This document shows positions 18,944 to 28,116 of a stretch of DNA of 34,140 bases, piece by piece. The DNA is from Syntrophaceae bacterium CG2_30_58_14 (GTDB lineage: Bacteria > Desulfobacterota > Syntrophia > Syntrophales > UBA5619): positions 1 to 34,140 of the forward strand of contig MNZQ01000035.1 of NCBI GenBank assembly GCA_001873745.1. Direction: 5' to 3'. Within the stretch, counting starts at the first letter, position 1. Each line of letters begins with the position of its first letter. The notes below the pieces were generated by a model. The model saw only the letters and a list, made by a program, of their open reading frames with translations, had not been told where the DNA came from and ran no database searches. The position numbers and the translations under genes were made by a program.

Positions 18944-21900
18944 ATGGGTCGTTTCAATCTCTTCATCAGCAACCGGATGGAACGCCTCGCGGCGCAATTA
19001 GCGGATACCCTCCGGAGGCCCCTCTCCGATCCCCTGTGGGGCGATATCATTATCGTGCAGAACCGGGGCATGGAGCGCTGGATCTCCATGCAACTCGCCC
19101 TTCGGCACGGAATCTGCGCGAACGTCCGCTTTCCCTTCCCCCGAGTTTTTCTCCATGAAATCGCGACCAGCCTGACAGGAATCTCTCCCGCGGGCGACTA
19201 CGAACCCGAGATCCTGACCTGGCGGATCATGGGAATCCTGCCGGGTTGTCTAAATGCTCCTCTTTACAGCGGCTTGAAGCGCTATCTCACTGATGACCCT
19301 GCAGACCTGAAAAGAGTTCAACTGGCGGCCGGCATTGCGCGGGTATTCGATCGCTATCTGATCTTTCGTCCCGAAATGGTGGACGCCTGGGAGAAGGGGG
19401 AAAGCGGAACGGGGGAAGCCGGATGGCAGGCCGATCTCTGGCGGAGGATCCGCGCGACCTGTACTACGGAACATCTGAACGGGCTTCGCAAGCAGATACG
19501 CCGCCGAATCGCGACGGGGTCGTCCGCTGCCCTGCTTCCCGAGCGGATCTCCATTTTCGGCATCTCGGTTTTGCCGCCGTTCTACCTCGATTTCTTTCAT
19601 CTCCTTTCGCAATCGACGGAGGTGAACGGTTTTTTCATGAACCCCTGCCGGGAGTTCTGGACCGACATCCGCTCGGAGCGGGAGATGGGGCGGATGGTGC
19701 AGCGCGTGCGGGAAAAGACGGGTTGGAAAACCGCCACCGAGGAGGATCTCTTCCTTGAAAAGGGGAACGGCCTGCTCGCATCGCTCGGCAAACAAGGGCG
19801 GGATTTCTTCTCCCGTCTTGCCGCTGTTTCGTCGGATATTCATGAGGAGTTCCCGGATCCCGGGGAGGGGAGCCTGCTGACCATGGTCCAGGCCGATATG
19901 CTGAATCTGCGCGACCGGGGCGGAGGCGGAATCCCCAAAGCCGGCGTCGCCCGCGATGACCGTTCCGTACAGATCCATTCCTGCCACGGTCCACTCCGGG
20001 AAATCGAGATCCTCCATGATCAACTGTTAGAGATGTTTTCGCAGAACGCGGACATTTTGCCGAACGATATCATCGTTATGGCGCCGGATATCGAAATATA
20101 CGCCCCGCTGGTGGAGGCGGTTTTCGGTGGGGACGCCTTGCGGCAAGGTGTCCCCAAACGCCGGCGGGAGATCCCCTTCAGCATCGCCGACCGCGGCATC
20201 CGTCACGGAAGCGCCATGGTCCGGGCCGTTTTTGCGATCCTGGAGCTTGTAACCGGCCGTTTCGGCGTCGCCGGCAGCCTCTCCATCCTCGATTCGGCGC
20301 CGGTTCGGAGGCGATTCGGCCTGGAGGATGGGGATGTCGATAAGATCCGGCGCTGGATCGCCGAATCGGGGATCCGCTGGGGGATCGATCCGGAGGACCG
20401 GGCGCGCTCCGGCCTTCCCGCATTCCGGGAAAACACCTGGCGGTCGGGTCTGGACCGCCTGCTGCTTGGTTATGCGATGGCGGGCGATGGGAGACGGATC
20501 TTCCGGGGGGTAGTTCCCTATGACGATATCGAGGGAAAGGACGCGGAGATCCTCGGCCGATTCATCACCTATGCGGAGGCCCTTTTTTCGCTCCGCGCCT
20601 CACTTGCAAAACCGCGTTCCCTCGGCGACTGGGCCGCCGCTTTTCTCGGTCTCTTGGAGGCGTTTTTCGCCCCCGCAGCGGCGGAGGACGAGGAAGAAGA
20701 ACTCCGCTCTCTGCGCCGCTCTCTGGAAGAGATCGGAAGAATTGAAGAAAAGGCGGCTTTTCACGATGCGGTCGCGTTTTCGGTGATGAAATCCCTTCTG
20801 ACAAATGCGCTCGATAACACCGGCCATCCCTACGGGTACATGACCGGAGGCGTGACCTTCTGCGCGATGGTTCCGATGCGGAGCATCCCCGCCCGGGTTG
20901 TCTGCCTCCTCGGAATGAACAACGCCGATTATCCCCGCCGATCCGAACCGGTCGATTTCGATCTTCTAAGCGAAAACCCGAGGTCCGGCGATCCGTCGCG
21001 AAGGGATGATGACCGCTACCTGTTTCTCGAGGCGCTGCTCTCCGCTCGCGATACCCTCTATATCAGTTATGTAGGGCAGAGCAGCGAAGACAACAGCGTG
21101 ATTCCCCCCTCCGTTCTCGTTTCGGAGCTGATCGACCATCTGGGACAGGGTTATCGGTGCGAGGGCGAAACGGTTGAGGAACATCTGCTGACCCGCCACC
21201 ACCTCCATCCCTTTCACCCCTCCTATTTTTCGGGCGATGCGAAGCTCTTCAGCTATTCCGCGGAGAATTGCGCGGCGGCCGGCAGCCTCGTCGATCCTTC
21301 GCGGGCGGAGCGGAAATTTGCGACGGAGCTTCTCCCCGAGCCGGAGACGGGGTGGCGGGAGATTTCGACCGCAGACCTGATAACATTTTTCAGAAACCCC
21401 TCGAAATATCTGATGAAGAGGAGGATCGGCCTTTCCCTCGATGAAGGACCGGAAATTCTTCGGGAGAAGGAGTTGTTCCGGATCGGGGGGATGGAGCGGT
21501 ATCGTCTGGGAGAGTCCCTGCTCGAACATGCCCTCGGCGGCGGAGATCCGCGGGAACCCTTCCAGGCGATGATGGCCTCCGGTGAGCTTCCCCATGGAGC
21601 GGCCGGGCTCTGTGAGTACGATGCGCTTTGCCGGAAGGTGACCGACTTCGCCGCGTCCGCGGCTCCGCTGCTGAAAGGTCGGCGAACCTCTCCGTTGGAC
21701 GTGGATCTCACTCTCGCCGGCTTTCACATTTCCGGGCGGATCGATGGCCTCTGCGAGGCGGGCCTGATCCGGCGCCGGTATGCAACCATCCGCGGCAAGG
21801 ACCATTTGCGGCTCTGGATCGACCTTCTGCTATGGTCTCTCGCCGAACCCGCCGCCGATCACGGGTCGGCCGTACTTCTCGGGCGGGAGGAGGCATGGGG

Positions 21901-22231
21901 CTATACGGTCCCGGAAAACCCGCGGGAGGCGCTCGGCAACCTCCTTCGGATCTATGCAGCGGGGCTGCGGGGTCCTGCCCCTTTCTTCCCGGAGACCTCT
22001 CTGGCCTATGCAGAGACCCTCCACGGGGGAAAGAAAACAGCCGAAGCGGCGCTCAAGAGGGCGGAGTCGAGCTGGAACGGCAATGAACAGCTCCAGCTCC
22101 CGGGCGAGGGGGATGATCCCTATTTTCGCCTCTGTTTCGGGGCCGATCCGCCGCTGGATCCGGATTTCCGGGAGATGGCGGTAGCGGTGTTCGAACCGCT
22201 CCTCAGCCGCCGGGAGAAGCGGGGAAGATGA
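18944..22231 (+). CDS. recC: Exodeoxyribonuclease V gamma subunit (ORF opens at 18857; MGRFNLFISNRMERLAAQLAD start preferred)
   Basis: RecC-like N-terminus (ISNRMERLAAQLADTL), IIVMAPDIEIYAPLVEAVFG...IPFSIADRG, NADYPRR; ATGA overlap with recB. Confidence 0.93.
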   Translation: MGRFNLFISNRMERLAAQLADTLRRPLSDPLWGDIIIVQNRGMERWISMQLALRHGICANVRFPFPRVFLHEIATSLTGISPAGDYEPEILTWRIMGILPGCLNAPLYSGLKRYLTDDPADLKRVQLAAGIARVFDRYLIFRPEMVDAWEKGESGTGEAGWQADLWRRIRATCTTEHLNGLRKQIRRRIATGSSAALLPERISIFGISVLPPFYLDFFHLLSQSTEVNGFFMNPCREFWTDIRSEREMGRMVQRVREKTGWKTATEEDLFLEKGNGLLASLGKQGRDFFSRLAAVSSDIHEEFPDPGEGSLLTMVQADMLNLRDRGGGGIPKAGVARDDRSVQIHSCHGPLREIEILHDQLLEMFSQNADILPNDIIVMAPDIEIYAPLVEAVFGGDALRQGVPKRRREIPFSIADRGIRHGSAMVRAVFAILELVTGRFGVAGSLSILDSAPVRRRFGLEDGDVDKIRRWIAESGIRWGIDPEDRARSGLPAFRENTWRSGLDRLLLGYAMAGDGRRIFRGVVPYDDIEGKDAEILGRFITYAEALFSLRASLAKPRSLGDWAAAFLGLLEAFFAPAAAEDEEEELRSLRRSLEEIGRIEEKAAFHDAVAFSVMKSLLTNALDNTGHPYGYMTGGVTFCAMVPMRSIPARVVCLLGMNNADYPRRSEPVDFDLLSENPRSGDPSRRDDDRYLFLEALLSARDTLYISYVGQSSEDNSVIPPSVLVSELIDHLGQGYRCEGETVEEHLLTRHHLHPFHPSYFSGDAKLFSYSAENCAAAGSLVDPSRAERKFATELLPEPETGWREISTADLITFFRNPSKYLMKRRIGLSLDEGPEILREKELFRIGGMERYRLGESLLEHALGGGDPREPFQAMMASGELPHGAAGLCEYDALCRKVTDFAASAAPLLKGRRTSPLDVDLTLAGFHISGRIDGLCEAGLIRRRYATIRGKDHLRLWIDLLLWSLAEPAADHGSAVLLGREEAWGYTVPENPREALGNLLRIYAAGLRGPAPFFPETSLAYAETLHGGKKTAEAALKRAESSWNGNEQLQLPGEGDDPYFRLCFGADPPLDPDFREMAVAVFEPLLSRREKRGR
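20129..20155. repeat. GGGGACA palindrome copy A: GGGGACGCCTTG-CGG-CAAGGTGTCCCC
   Basis: 12-bp arms, one G.T wobble; inside recC, translated GDALRQGVP. Confidence 0.85.
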
Positions 22232-25200
22232 ACGGAACCGATCCTCATATCAGACCCCATTGGGGACACCTTGCGGCAAGGTGTCCCCAAGCCTTCGATC
22301 TGACGCATACGCCTCTTTCCGGAACGAATCTGATCGAGGCCGGCGCGGGGACCGGGAAGACCTATGCCATTGCCGGCCTCTACGTGCGCCTCCTCATCGA
22401 ATCCGCGCTCCCGGTGCGGGAGATCCTGGTCGTGACCTATACCGTCGCCGCTACGGATGAACTGAAGGACCGGATCCGGCGCCGGGTCCGCGACGCGCTC
22501 TGCGCATTCCAGACCGGCTGGGGTACGGACGCATTCCTGATCGCGCTGCTTAAGAAATTTCCGGAACCGGGAGAGCGGGTTCATGCCGCGGAACGGTTGA
22601 CCCGTGCGCTGCGGGATTTCGACGAGGCGGCGATCCATACGATTCACGGCTTCTGCCAGCGGGTTCTTCGGGAAAACGCCTTCGAAAGCGGGGAGCTTTT
22701 CGACACGGAACTGATCACCGACGATCAGCAGATTCGGCTTGAAATTGTTGAGGATTTCTGGAGGAACCACTTCTATGAAACGGCGCCCGAGGTCGCGGCC
22801 TATGCGCTCGAGCAGAAATACAGTCCCGAATCCCTGCTGCGGTTCATCGGGAGCCGCGCTTTTCTGCCCGAGTGGCGGATCGTTCCCGAAATGGAACCGC
22901 CCGACGACGAAGAACGGGGACGCCTGGTCGAGCGACTGCGGCGGGAGCTTTCCGCGCTGCGGGCGGACTGGCCTACTTGCAGGGAGGAGGTCTCCGCGCG
23001 GTTGGGTGATCCGGCGCTGAAGGCCAATCTGTACGGCAGCCGCGTGCCTTGGTTGATCGCGGAAATGGATCGATGCCTTGCCGGGGAGAACACCTCCCTT
23101 TTTCTCTTCGCCGGCTTTGAAAAATTCACCGCGGACAAAATTGCAGCCTCCCTCCGCAAGGGTGGAACTTCCCCGGAACATCCTGTATTTGAGCTCTGCC
23201 GCACGATTTGGGGACTCTCCTCGCAACTGAAGGTCGCCCTGGATCGCCATCTCCTGTTCCTGAAGCGGGAATTGATCCGCGCGATGACGGAGGAGCTTCC
23301 CCAAAAAAAACAGCAGCGGAATGTCCAGTATTTCGACGATCTGCTGCTCAGGCTTCGCAGGGCGCTGCTAAAACCGGGCGGGGAAGGTCTTGCCCAGGCG
23401 ATCCGCCGCCGATACCGGGCGGCGCTGATCGACGAATTTCAGGATACGGATCCGGTTCAATACGTGATCTTCTCGGCGATATTTCGCGAGGCGGGGAACA
23501 TCCTCTTTCTGATCGGCGACCCCAAGCAGGCCATTTACAGCTTCCGCGGCGCCGACATCTTCGCCTATCTGACGGCGGCCTCCCAGGTCGAAGCCGTTCA
23601 CACCCTCGATGCAAACTGGCGCTCCGACCCGGTTCTGATCCGGGCCGTCAATACGCTCTTTTCCCGCCGGGAAAATCCCTTCGTCTTTCCGGAGATAGCC
23701 TTCCGGCCGGCGCGGGCCGGAAATGAGACATTTACAGAAAAGCTAACGATTGAAGGATGTTCCGAACCACCTCTCCAGTGCTGGTTTATAGATGCGGATG
23801 GCGGTGATGAGGCCCAAAAACCACTCCCGAAGGGGATCGCCCGGCCGCGGGTTGCGCGCGCGGTCGCGGCGGAGATCGCGAGGCTGCTCCTCTTGGGAAG
23901 GCAGGGGCGCGCGATGATCGGGGAAAGAGCTCTTCGGGAAGGTGACATCGCGGTCCTCGTCCGGACGAACCGGGAGGCCCGCCTCTGCCGCGAAGGGCTT
24001 GCTGCATTGCGGATCCCGGCGGTGCTCCACAGCACGGGAGACCTCTTCGACTCCCCGGAGGCCATGGAGATGGAACGTCTGCTGCTGGCCGTGCTCTCCC
24101 CCGACCGGGCGGAGCTCCTTTTGGCGGCGCTGGCCACGGATATGGTCGGATGTAATCTTGCGGCATTGGATGCGCTGCGTCATGATGAACAGGCGTGGGA
24201 AACCTGGCGGGAGGGATTTCGGTCCTATCACAGGATCTGGGAGAAGGGCGGCTTTCTGAAGATGTTCCGTCTGTTTCTCGATCGGGAGCAGGTGCGGGGC
24301 CGGCTGCTGGCCTTCGCGGATGGGGAGCGTCGGCTGACCAACTGCATCCATCTTTCCGAGGCGCTGCACCGCGAGGCCGACGAAAGGAACCTGGGGATGG
24401 CCGCTCTGATCCAATGGCTGGCCGAAAAACGGGACCCGCGGAGGGCAAGCAAAGAGGAACACCAGCTTCGCTTGGAGAGCGACGCGGAGGCCGTTCGGAT
24501 CGTAACGATCCACAAGAGCAAGGGGCTGCAATATCCGGTGGTCTTCTGTCCGTTTCCGTGGGGAGGAACGGCGGAGAGGGACGAGCTGCTCTGCTATCAT
24601 GATCCCGTCGATCACGGGCAGATTTGCGATCTGGGATCGGAGGACTATCCCGACCACCGGCAGCGTGCCAGACGGGAGGCCCTTGCCGAAGAGGTGCGGC
24701 TGTTCTATGTGGCCCTGACGCGCGCCCGAAACCGCTGCACGTTCGTCTGGGGAAGGATCAACGGTGTCGGCGGCTCGGCGCCGGCCTATCTGCTGCACGG
24801 CGGGGATGATGCGGAGGATGCCGTTTTTGCAACGGAAAGTCGTTATCAAAAACTCTCCGGCCGTGAAATCCATGATGAACTGAAAAGGATCGCCGCAAAA
24901 GCGCGTGGTTCCATAGAACTTCTGGATATGCCGTCCGACGCGGGCGCGGTGCGTATGACGGGGACACCTTGCCGCAAGGTGTCCCCCTTTGGCGGGGACA
25001 CGATGCGGCATCATGTCCCCGTCCGGTGTCGGGAATTTCACGGCGCCGTCGATCACTCCTGGCGTGTCGCCAGCTTCTCCCATCTCATCTCCGGCGTCGG
25101 TTGGAACAGCGAGCTGCCCGACCGCGACAGCGACCGGGGTGGACGGGTACACGATGCGGCATCATGTCCCCGTATTGGAATGCTTTCCCCGGGTCCGGAA

Positions 25201-26055
25201 CACCGCGCCGACCCGGAGGAGATCGATCCGAGCTTCACATTTCCGCGGGGAAGCCGTTCCGGCACACTGCTCCATGAGATCCTCGAAAAGGTCGATTTCA
25301 TGAAAACGGACGAACCGCGCTCGGCGGAGATGATCGCGCTTAGGCTGCGTGAAAACGGCTTTGATCCGCAATGGCAGGGGCCGGTTCGGGAGATGGTCCG
25401 CCGCGTGGTCCGCCATCCACTCGTTTCCGCTAACATTTTCCCGATCCGGGAAGATCCGGTCCGCCATTCCGGGGGTGTAACGCCGCCGATTTCGGGCGAA
25501 CCGGAGGCGATCACCCTCTCCCGGATCGGCAGCGACCAGCGGCTCAACGAACTGGAGTTCTATTTCCCGTTGAAACGGCTCACCCGGGAAGGGCTGAGCC
25601 GTCTTTTCCGGGAAACGGGTATTTCAGCGGCGCCGGCGTCCAAGACTTTCGCGGAATCCCTTCACCGGCTCCAGTTCGATCCGGTCCGGGGATTCATGAA
25701 GGGTTACATCGATATGGTCTTTCGTTTCGCCGGCCGCTATTACCTGGTGGACTGGAAATCCAATTTTTTAGGCGATCACCGGGAGGATTACCGCCGCGAC
25801 CGGCTTGCGGCGGTCATGACGGAGCACCACTATGTTCTTCAGTATCACCTCTATCTGATGGCGCTCCACCGCTACCTGCTCCGGAGAGACCCGGGTTATG
25901 ATTATCGCTCCCATTTTGGCGGTGTTTTTTATCTTTTTCTCCGGGGGATGAATCCCGCCTGGGGCGCCGATTACGGGGTCTATTATGACCGTCCCGATCC
26001 GGAACGGGTCGAGTTCCTCTGCCAGGAGATGATCGGAACGGGGGAGGCGAAATGA
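22228..26055 (+). CDS. recB: Exodeoxyribonuclease V beta subunit (helicase-nuclease)
   Basis: LIEAGAGTGKTYAIAGLYVRLL, DEFQDTDPVQY, GDPKQAIYSFRGADIFAYL, nuclease motif GYIDMVFRFAGRYYLVDWKSN...QYHLYLMALHRYL. Confidence 0.96.
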   Translation: MNGTDPHIRPHWGHLAARCPQAFDLTHTPLSGTNLIEAGAGTGKTYAIAGLYVRLLIESALPVREILVVTYTVAATDELKDRIRRRVRDALCAFQTGWGTDAFLIALLKKFPEPGERVHAAERLTRALRDFDEAAIHTIHGFCQRVLRENAFESGELFDTELITDDQQIRLEIVEDFWRNHFYETAPEVAAYALEQKYSPESLLRFIGSRAFLPEWRIVPEMEPPDDEERGRLVERLRRELSALRADWPTCREEVSARLGDPALKANLYGSRVPWLIAEMDRCLAGENTSLFLFAGFEKFTADKIAASLRKGGTSPEHPVFELCRTIWGLSSQLKVALDRHLLFLKRELIRAMTEELPQKKQQRNVQYFDDLLLRLRRALLKPGGEGLAQAIRRRYRAALIDEFQDTDPVQYVIFSAIFREAGNILFLIGDPKQAIYSFRGADIFAYLTAASQVEAVHTLDANWRSDPVLIRAVNTLFSRRENPFVFPEIAFRPARAGNETFTEKLTIEGCSEPPLQCWFIDADGGDEAQKPLPKGIARPRVARAVAAEIARLLLLGRQGRAMIGERALREGDIAVLVRTNREARLCREGLAALRIPAVLHSTGDLFDSPEAMEMERLLLAVLSPDRAELLLAALATDMVGCNLAALDALRHDEQAWETWREGFRSYHRIWEKGGFLKMFRLFLDREQVRGRLLAFADGERRLTNCIHLSEALHREADERNLGMAALIQWLAEKRDPRRASKEEHQLRLESDAEAVRIVTIHKSKGLQYPVVFCPFPWGGTAERDELLCYHDPVDHGQICDLGSEDYPDHRQRARREALAEEVRLFYVALTRARNRCTFVWGRINGVGGSAPAYLLHGGDDAEDAVFATESRYQKLSGREIHDELKRIAAKARGSIELLDMPSDAGAVRMTGTPCRKVSPFGGDTMRHHVPVRCREFHGAVDHSWRVASFSHLISGVGWNSELPDRDSDRGGRVHDAASCPRIGMLSPGPEHRADPEEIDPSFTFPRGSRSGTLLHEILEKVDFMKTDEPRSAEMIALRLRENGFDPQWQGPVREMVRRVVRHPLVSANIFPIREDPVRHSGGVTPPISGEPEAITLSRIGSDQRLNELEFYFPLKRLTREGLSRLFRETGISAAPASKTFAESLHRLQFDPVRGFMKGYIDMVFRFAGRYYLVDWKSNFLGDHREDYRRDRLAAVMTEHHYVLQYHLYLMALHRYLLRRDPGYDYRSHFGGVFYLFLRGMNPAWGADYGVYYDRPDPERVEFLCQEMIGTGEAK
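22260..22290. repeat. GGGGACA palindrome copy B: TTGGGGACACCTTG-CGG-CAAGGTGTCCCCAA
   Basis: 14-bp perfect arms; inside the recB N-terminus, translated WGHLAARCPQ. Confidence 0.9.
24960..24986. repeat. GGGGACA palindrome copy C: GGGGACACCTTG-CCG-CAAGGTGTCCCC (inverted relative to B)
   Basis: Exact reverse complement of the 27-bp core of copy B; inside recB, translated TGTPCRKVSP. Confidence 0.9.
24994..25020. repeat. GGGGACA palindrome copy D: GGGGACACGATG-CGG-CATCATGTCCCC
   Basis: Near-perfect palindrome with the same termini and CGG loop, variant inner stem; inside recB, translated GDTMRHHVP. Confidence 0.85.
25145..25171. repeat. GGGGACA palindrome copy E: GGGTACACGATG-CGG-CATCATGTCCCC
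   Basis: 26/27 identical to copy D; inside recB, translated RVHDAASCP. Confidence 0.85.
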
Positions 26056-28028
26056 CGATGGCCGACGGTAAAGCGAAAAGCGCCCCTTACACCTCACGCC
26101 TCACGTTCCACACTGGTGAATCCCTGGAACCGATCGATCTTCACTTCGGCCGCTTCATCGAGAGGCTGGGCGGCGAAGCGTCGCCCTCGCTTTTCTTAGC
26201 TGCGGCTTTTGTCAGCCGAAGCGCCCGCGAGGGAAACATCTGCCTCGATCTCAACGATGTCGCCGGCGGGATGGCGCCGCCCGAAGCGTGCGTGTCCCTG
26301 CGGCAATGTCCGGATCTGGCCACGTGGCGAACGGATATCCTGAAATCCCCGGTCGTCGGAAAGCCCGGTGAAGAGCGACCGCTGATTCTCGACGAGGCCT
26401 CCCGTCTCTACCTCTGCCGTTACTGGGAATACGAGGCGGAGTTGTCCCGGTTTCTCATTCAAAAAGGCCGGTTGCAGGGGTCCCGGCCGGAATGGCTCCG
26501 GCAAAAGGGGATCGATTTGGAACGCCTCCGGGATGGCCTGAGGCGCCTCTTTCCACCCTCCGCCGGGGAAACAGGACGGGAAGGGGAGGGGAGGATGGAT
26601 TGGCAGAAGGCGGCGGCGCTGACGACCGTTCTGCAGAACCTCACGGTGATCAGCGGCGGTCCGGGAACGGGGAAGACAGTCACCGCGGCCAAGGCGATTA
26701 TCCTCATTGTCGAACAGTCGCGGCTTCTCGAACCGTCGCAGGGGAAAAGGCCGCGCATCGCACTGACCGCCCCGACCGGAAAGGCCGCCGCAAGGCTTCA
26801 GGAGGTGATCTCCCGGATCAAAGAGCGGTGGTGCAGCGATCCAGAGATCCGCGAGGCGATCCCGGACCGGGCGATGACCATCCACCGACTGTTGGGCGGC
26901 CTTCCCCATTCCTCCCGTTTTCGCTATCACCGCGGGAACCCGCTGCCGGTGGATGTCGTGGTGGTCGATGAGGCCTCCATGGTCGATCTGCCGCTCCTTG
27001 CAAAACTGATGCGCGCCCTCCCGGAACAGGCCCGGCTGATCCTCCTCGGGGATCGGAATCAGTTGGCCTCGGTGGAAGCAGGGGCGGTGCTCAGCGACAT
27101 TTGCGGCGATCCGCCGCTGAACCGTTTTTCGCCGGATTTTGCCGATCTCGTCGCCTCGCTGACGGGCGGGGACGCTGTGACGCCTCCGCTCACCCGGTCA
27201 ACGGCAAGCCCATCGCAGATCCGGGACTGCCTGATCGAACTGCAAACCAATTACCGCTTCCCGGAGGAGAGCGGAATCCATCGTCTGAGCCTTGCGGTAA
27301 ACCGCGGGGCAGGGGAGTCGGCCCTCTCCATTCTGAAGGAGAAGGGGGACGACTGCCGCTGGATGCGGATTCCTCCGGCCGGGGAGCTGTCGCATGACCT
27401 GAAAGATACCATTATAAAATACTTTAAGGAATACATGGATCATATTGATCATGCAGGTGAATATGGATTGCTCTTTGATCTGTTTGACCGTTTCCGGATT
27501 CTCTGCGCCCTCCGCCGGGGGCCCTACGGTGTGGCCGAGATCAATCGGCTTTGCGAGCAGATCCTTTTCGAGTCTGGGCTCATCCGGACCGCCGGTCCCT
27601 GGTATCCGGGACGACCGGTAATGATCACAAAAAATGATTACGGAATAGGGCTTTTTAACGGCGATGTCGGACTCATCCTGCCTGATCCGGAACGCAACGG
27701 GGAGCCGGGCGCCTTCTTCCGTGATCCGGGCGGCGGCTTGCGTCGTTTTGCCCCGGTCCGACTTCCCGCCCATGAAACCGTCTATGCGCTGACGATCCAC
27801 AAAAGCCAGGGGTCGGAATTTGATAACATCCTTGTGATTCTTCCCGACCGCGACGCCCCTGTGCTGACGCGCGAACTCATCTATACGGCCATCACCCGCG
27901 CCAGAAAATCCGTCACCGTATGGGGCGAGGAGGCGTTGTTCATCCGGGCCGTTTCCCGCCGCTCTATACGCTCATCCGGTCTGCGCGACGCGCTTCAGTG
28001 TGAGTGCCAACCTGGGGACAGATTTTAA
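26052..28028 (+). CDS. recD: Exodeoxyribonuclease V alpha subunit
   Basis: ISGGPGTGKTVTAAKAI, VVVVDEASMVDLPLLAKLM, LLGDRNQLASVEAG, ALTIHKSQGSEFDNILVILP, ELIYTAITRARKSVTVWG. Confidence 0.95.
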   Translation: MTMADGKAKSAPYTSRLTFHTGESLEPIDLHFGRFIERLGGEASPSLFLAAAFVSRSAREGNICLDLNDVAGGMAPPEACVSLRQCPDLATWRTDILKSPVVGKPGEERPLILDEASRLYLCRYWEYEAELSRFLIQKGRLQGSRPEWLRQKGIDLERLRDGLRRLFPPSAGETGREGEGRMDWQKAAALTTVLQNLTVISGGPGTGKTVTAAKAIILIVEQSRLLEPSQGKRPRIALTAPTGKAAARLQEVISRIKERWCSDPEIREAIPDRAMTIHRLLGGLPHSSRFRYHRGNPLPVDVVVVDEASMVDLPLLAKLMRALPEQARLILLGDRNQLASVEAGAVLSDICGDPPLNRFSPDFADLVASLTGGDAVTPPLTRSTASPSQIRDCLIELQTNYRFPEESGIHRLSLAVNRGAGESALSILKEKGDDCRWMRIPPAGELSHDLKDTIIKYFKEYMDHIDHAGEYGLLFDLFDRFRILCALRRGPYGVAEINRLCEQILFESGLIRTAGPWYPGRPVMITKNDYGIGLFNGDVGLILPDPERNGEPGAFFRDPGGGLRRFAPVRLPAHETVYALTIHKSQGSEFDNILVILPDRDAPVLTRELIYTAITRARKSVTVWGEEALFIRAVSRRSIRSSGLRDALQCECQPGDRF

Positions 28029-28046
28029 ATCTGTCCCCAGGTTGGC
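28006..28046. repeat. GGGGACA palindrome copy F: GCCAACCTGGGGACAGATTT-T-AAATCTGTCCCCAGGTTGGC
   Basis: 41-nt palindrome with 20-bp perfect arms; the recD stop TAA (28026-28028) lies at its centre. Confidence 0.92.
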
Positions 28047-28057
28047 CTCGATTCACC

Positions 28058-28086
28058 TTGACAATTGAGATTGAATCCATTAGCCT
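28058..28086 (+). promoter_or_regulatory. Predicted promoter TTGACA-17-TAGCCT for the PTS genes
   Basis: Perfect -35 with 17-bp spacing just downstream of palindrome F. Confidence 0.45.
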
Positions 28087-28116
28087 TCGCCCAATATCGG
28101 AACATGGGGGAAAATC

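Noticed and set aside
23743-25152. 469-aa and other long minus-strand ORFs opposite recB/recC
   Set aside because: Shadow ORFs; sense strand carries all RecB motifs
27167-27190. GGGGACGCTGTGACGCCTCC in recD as a decayed GGGGACA palindrome
   Set aside because: Only partial arm complementarity; cannot be separated from chance in GC-rich coding DNA
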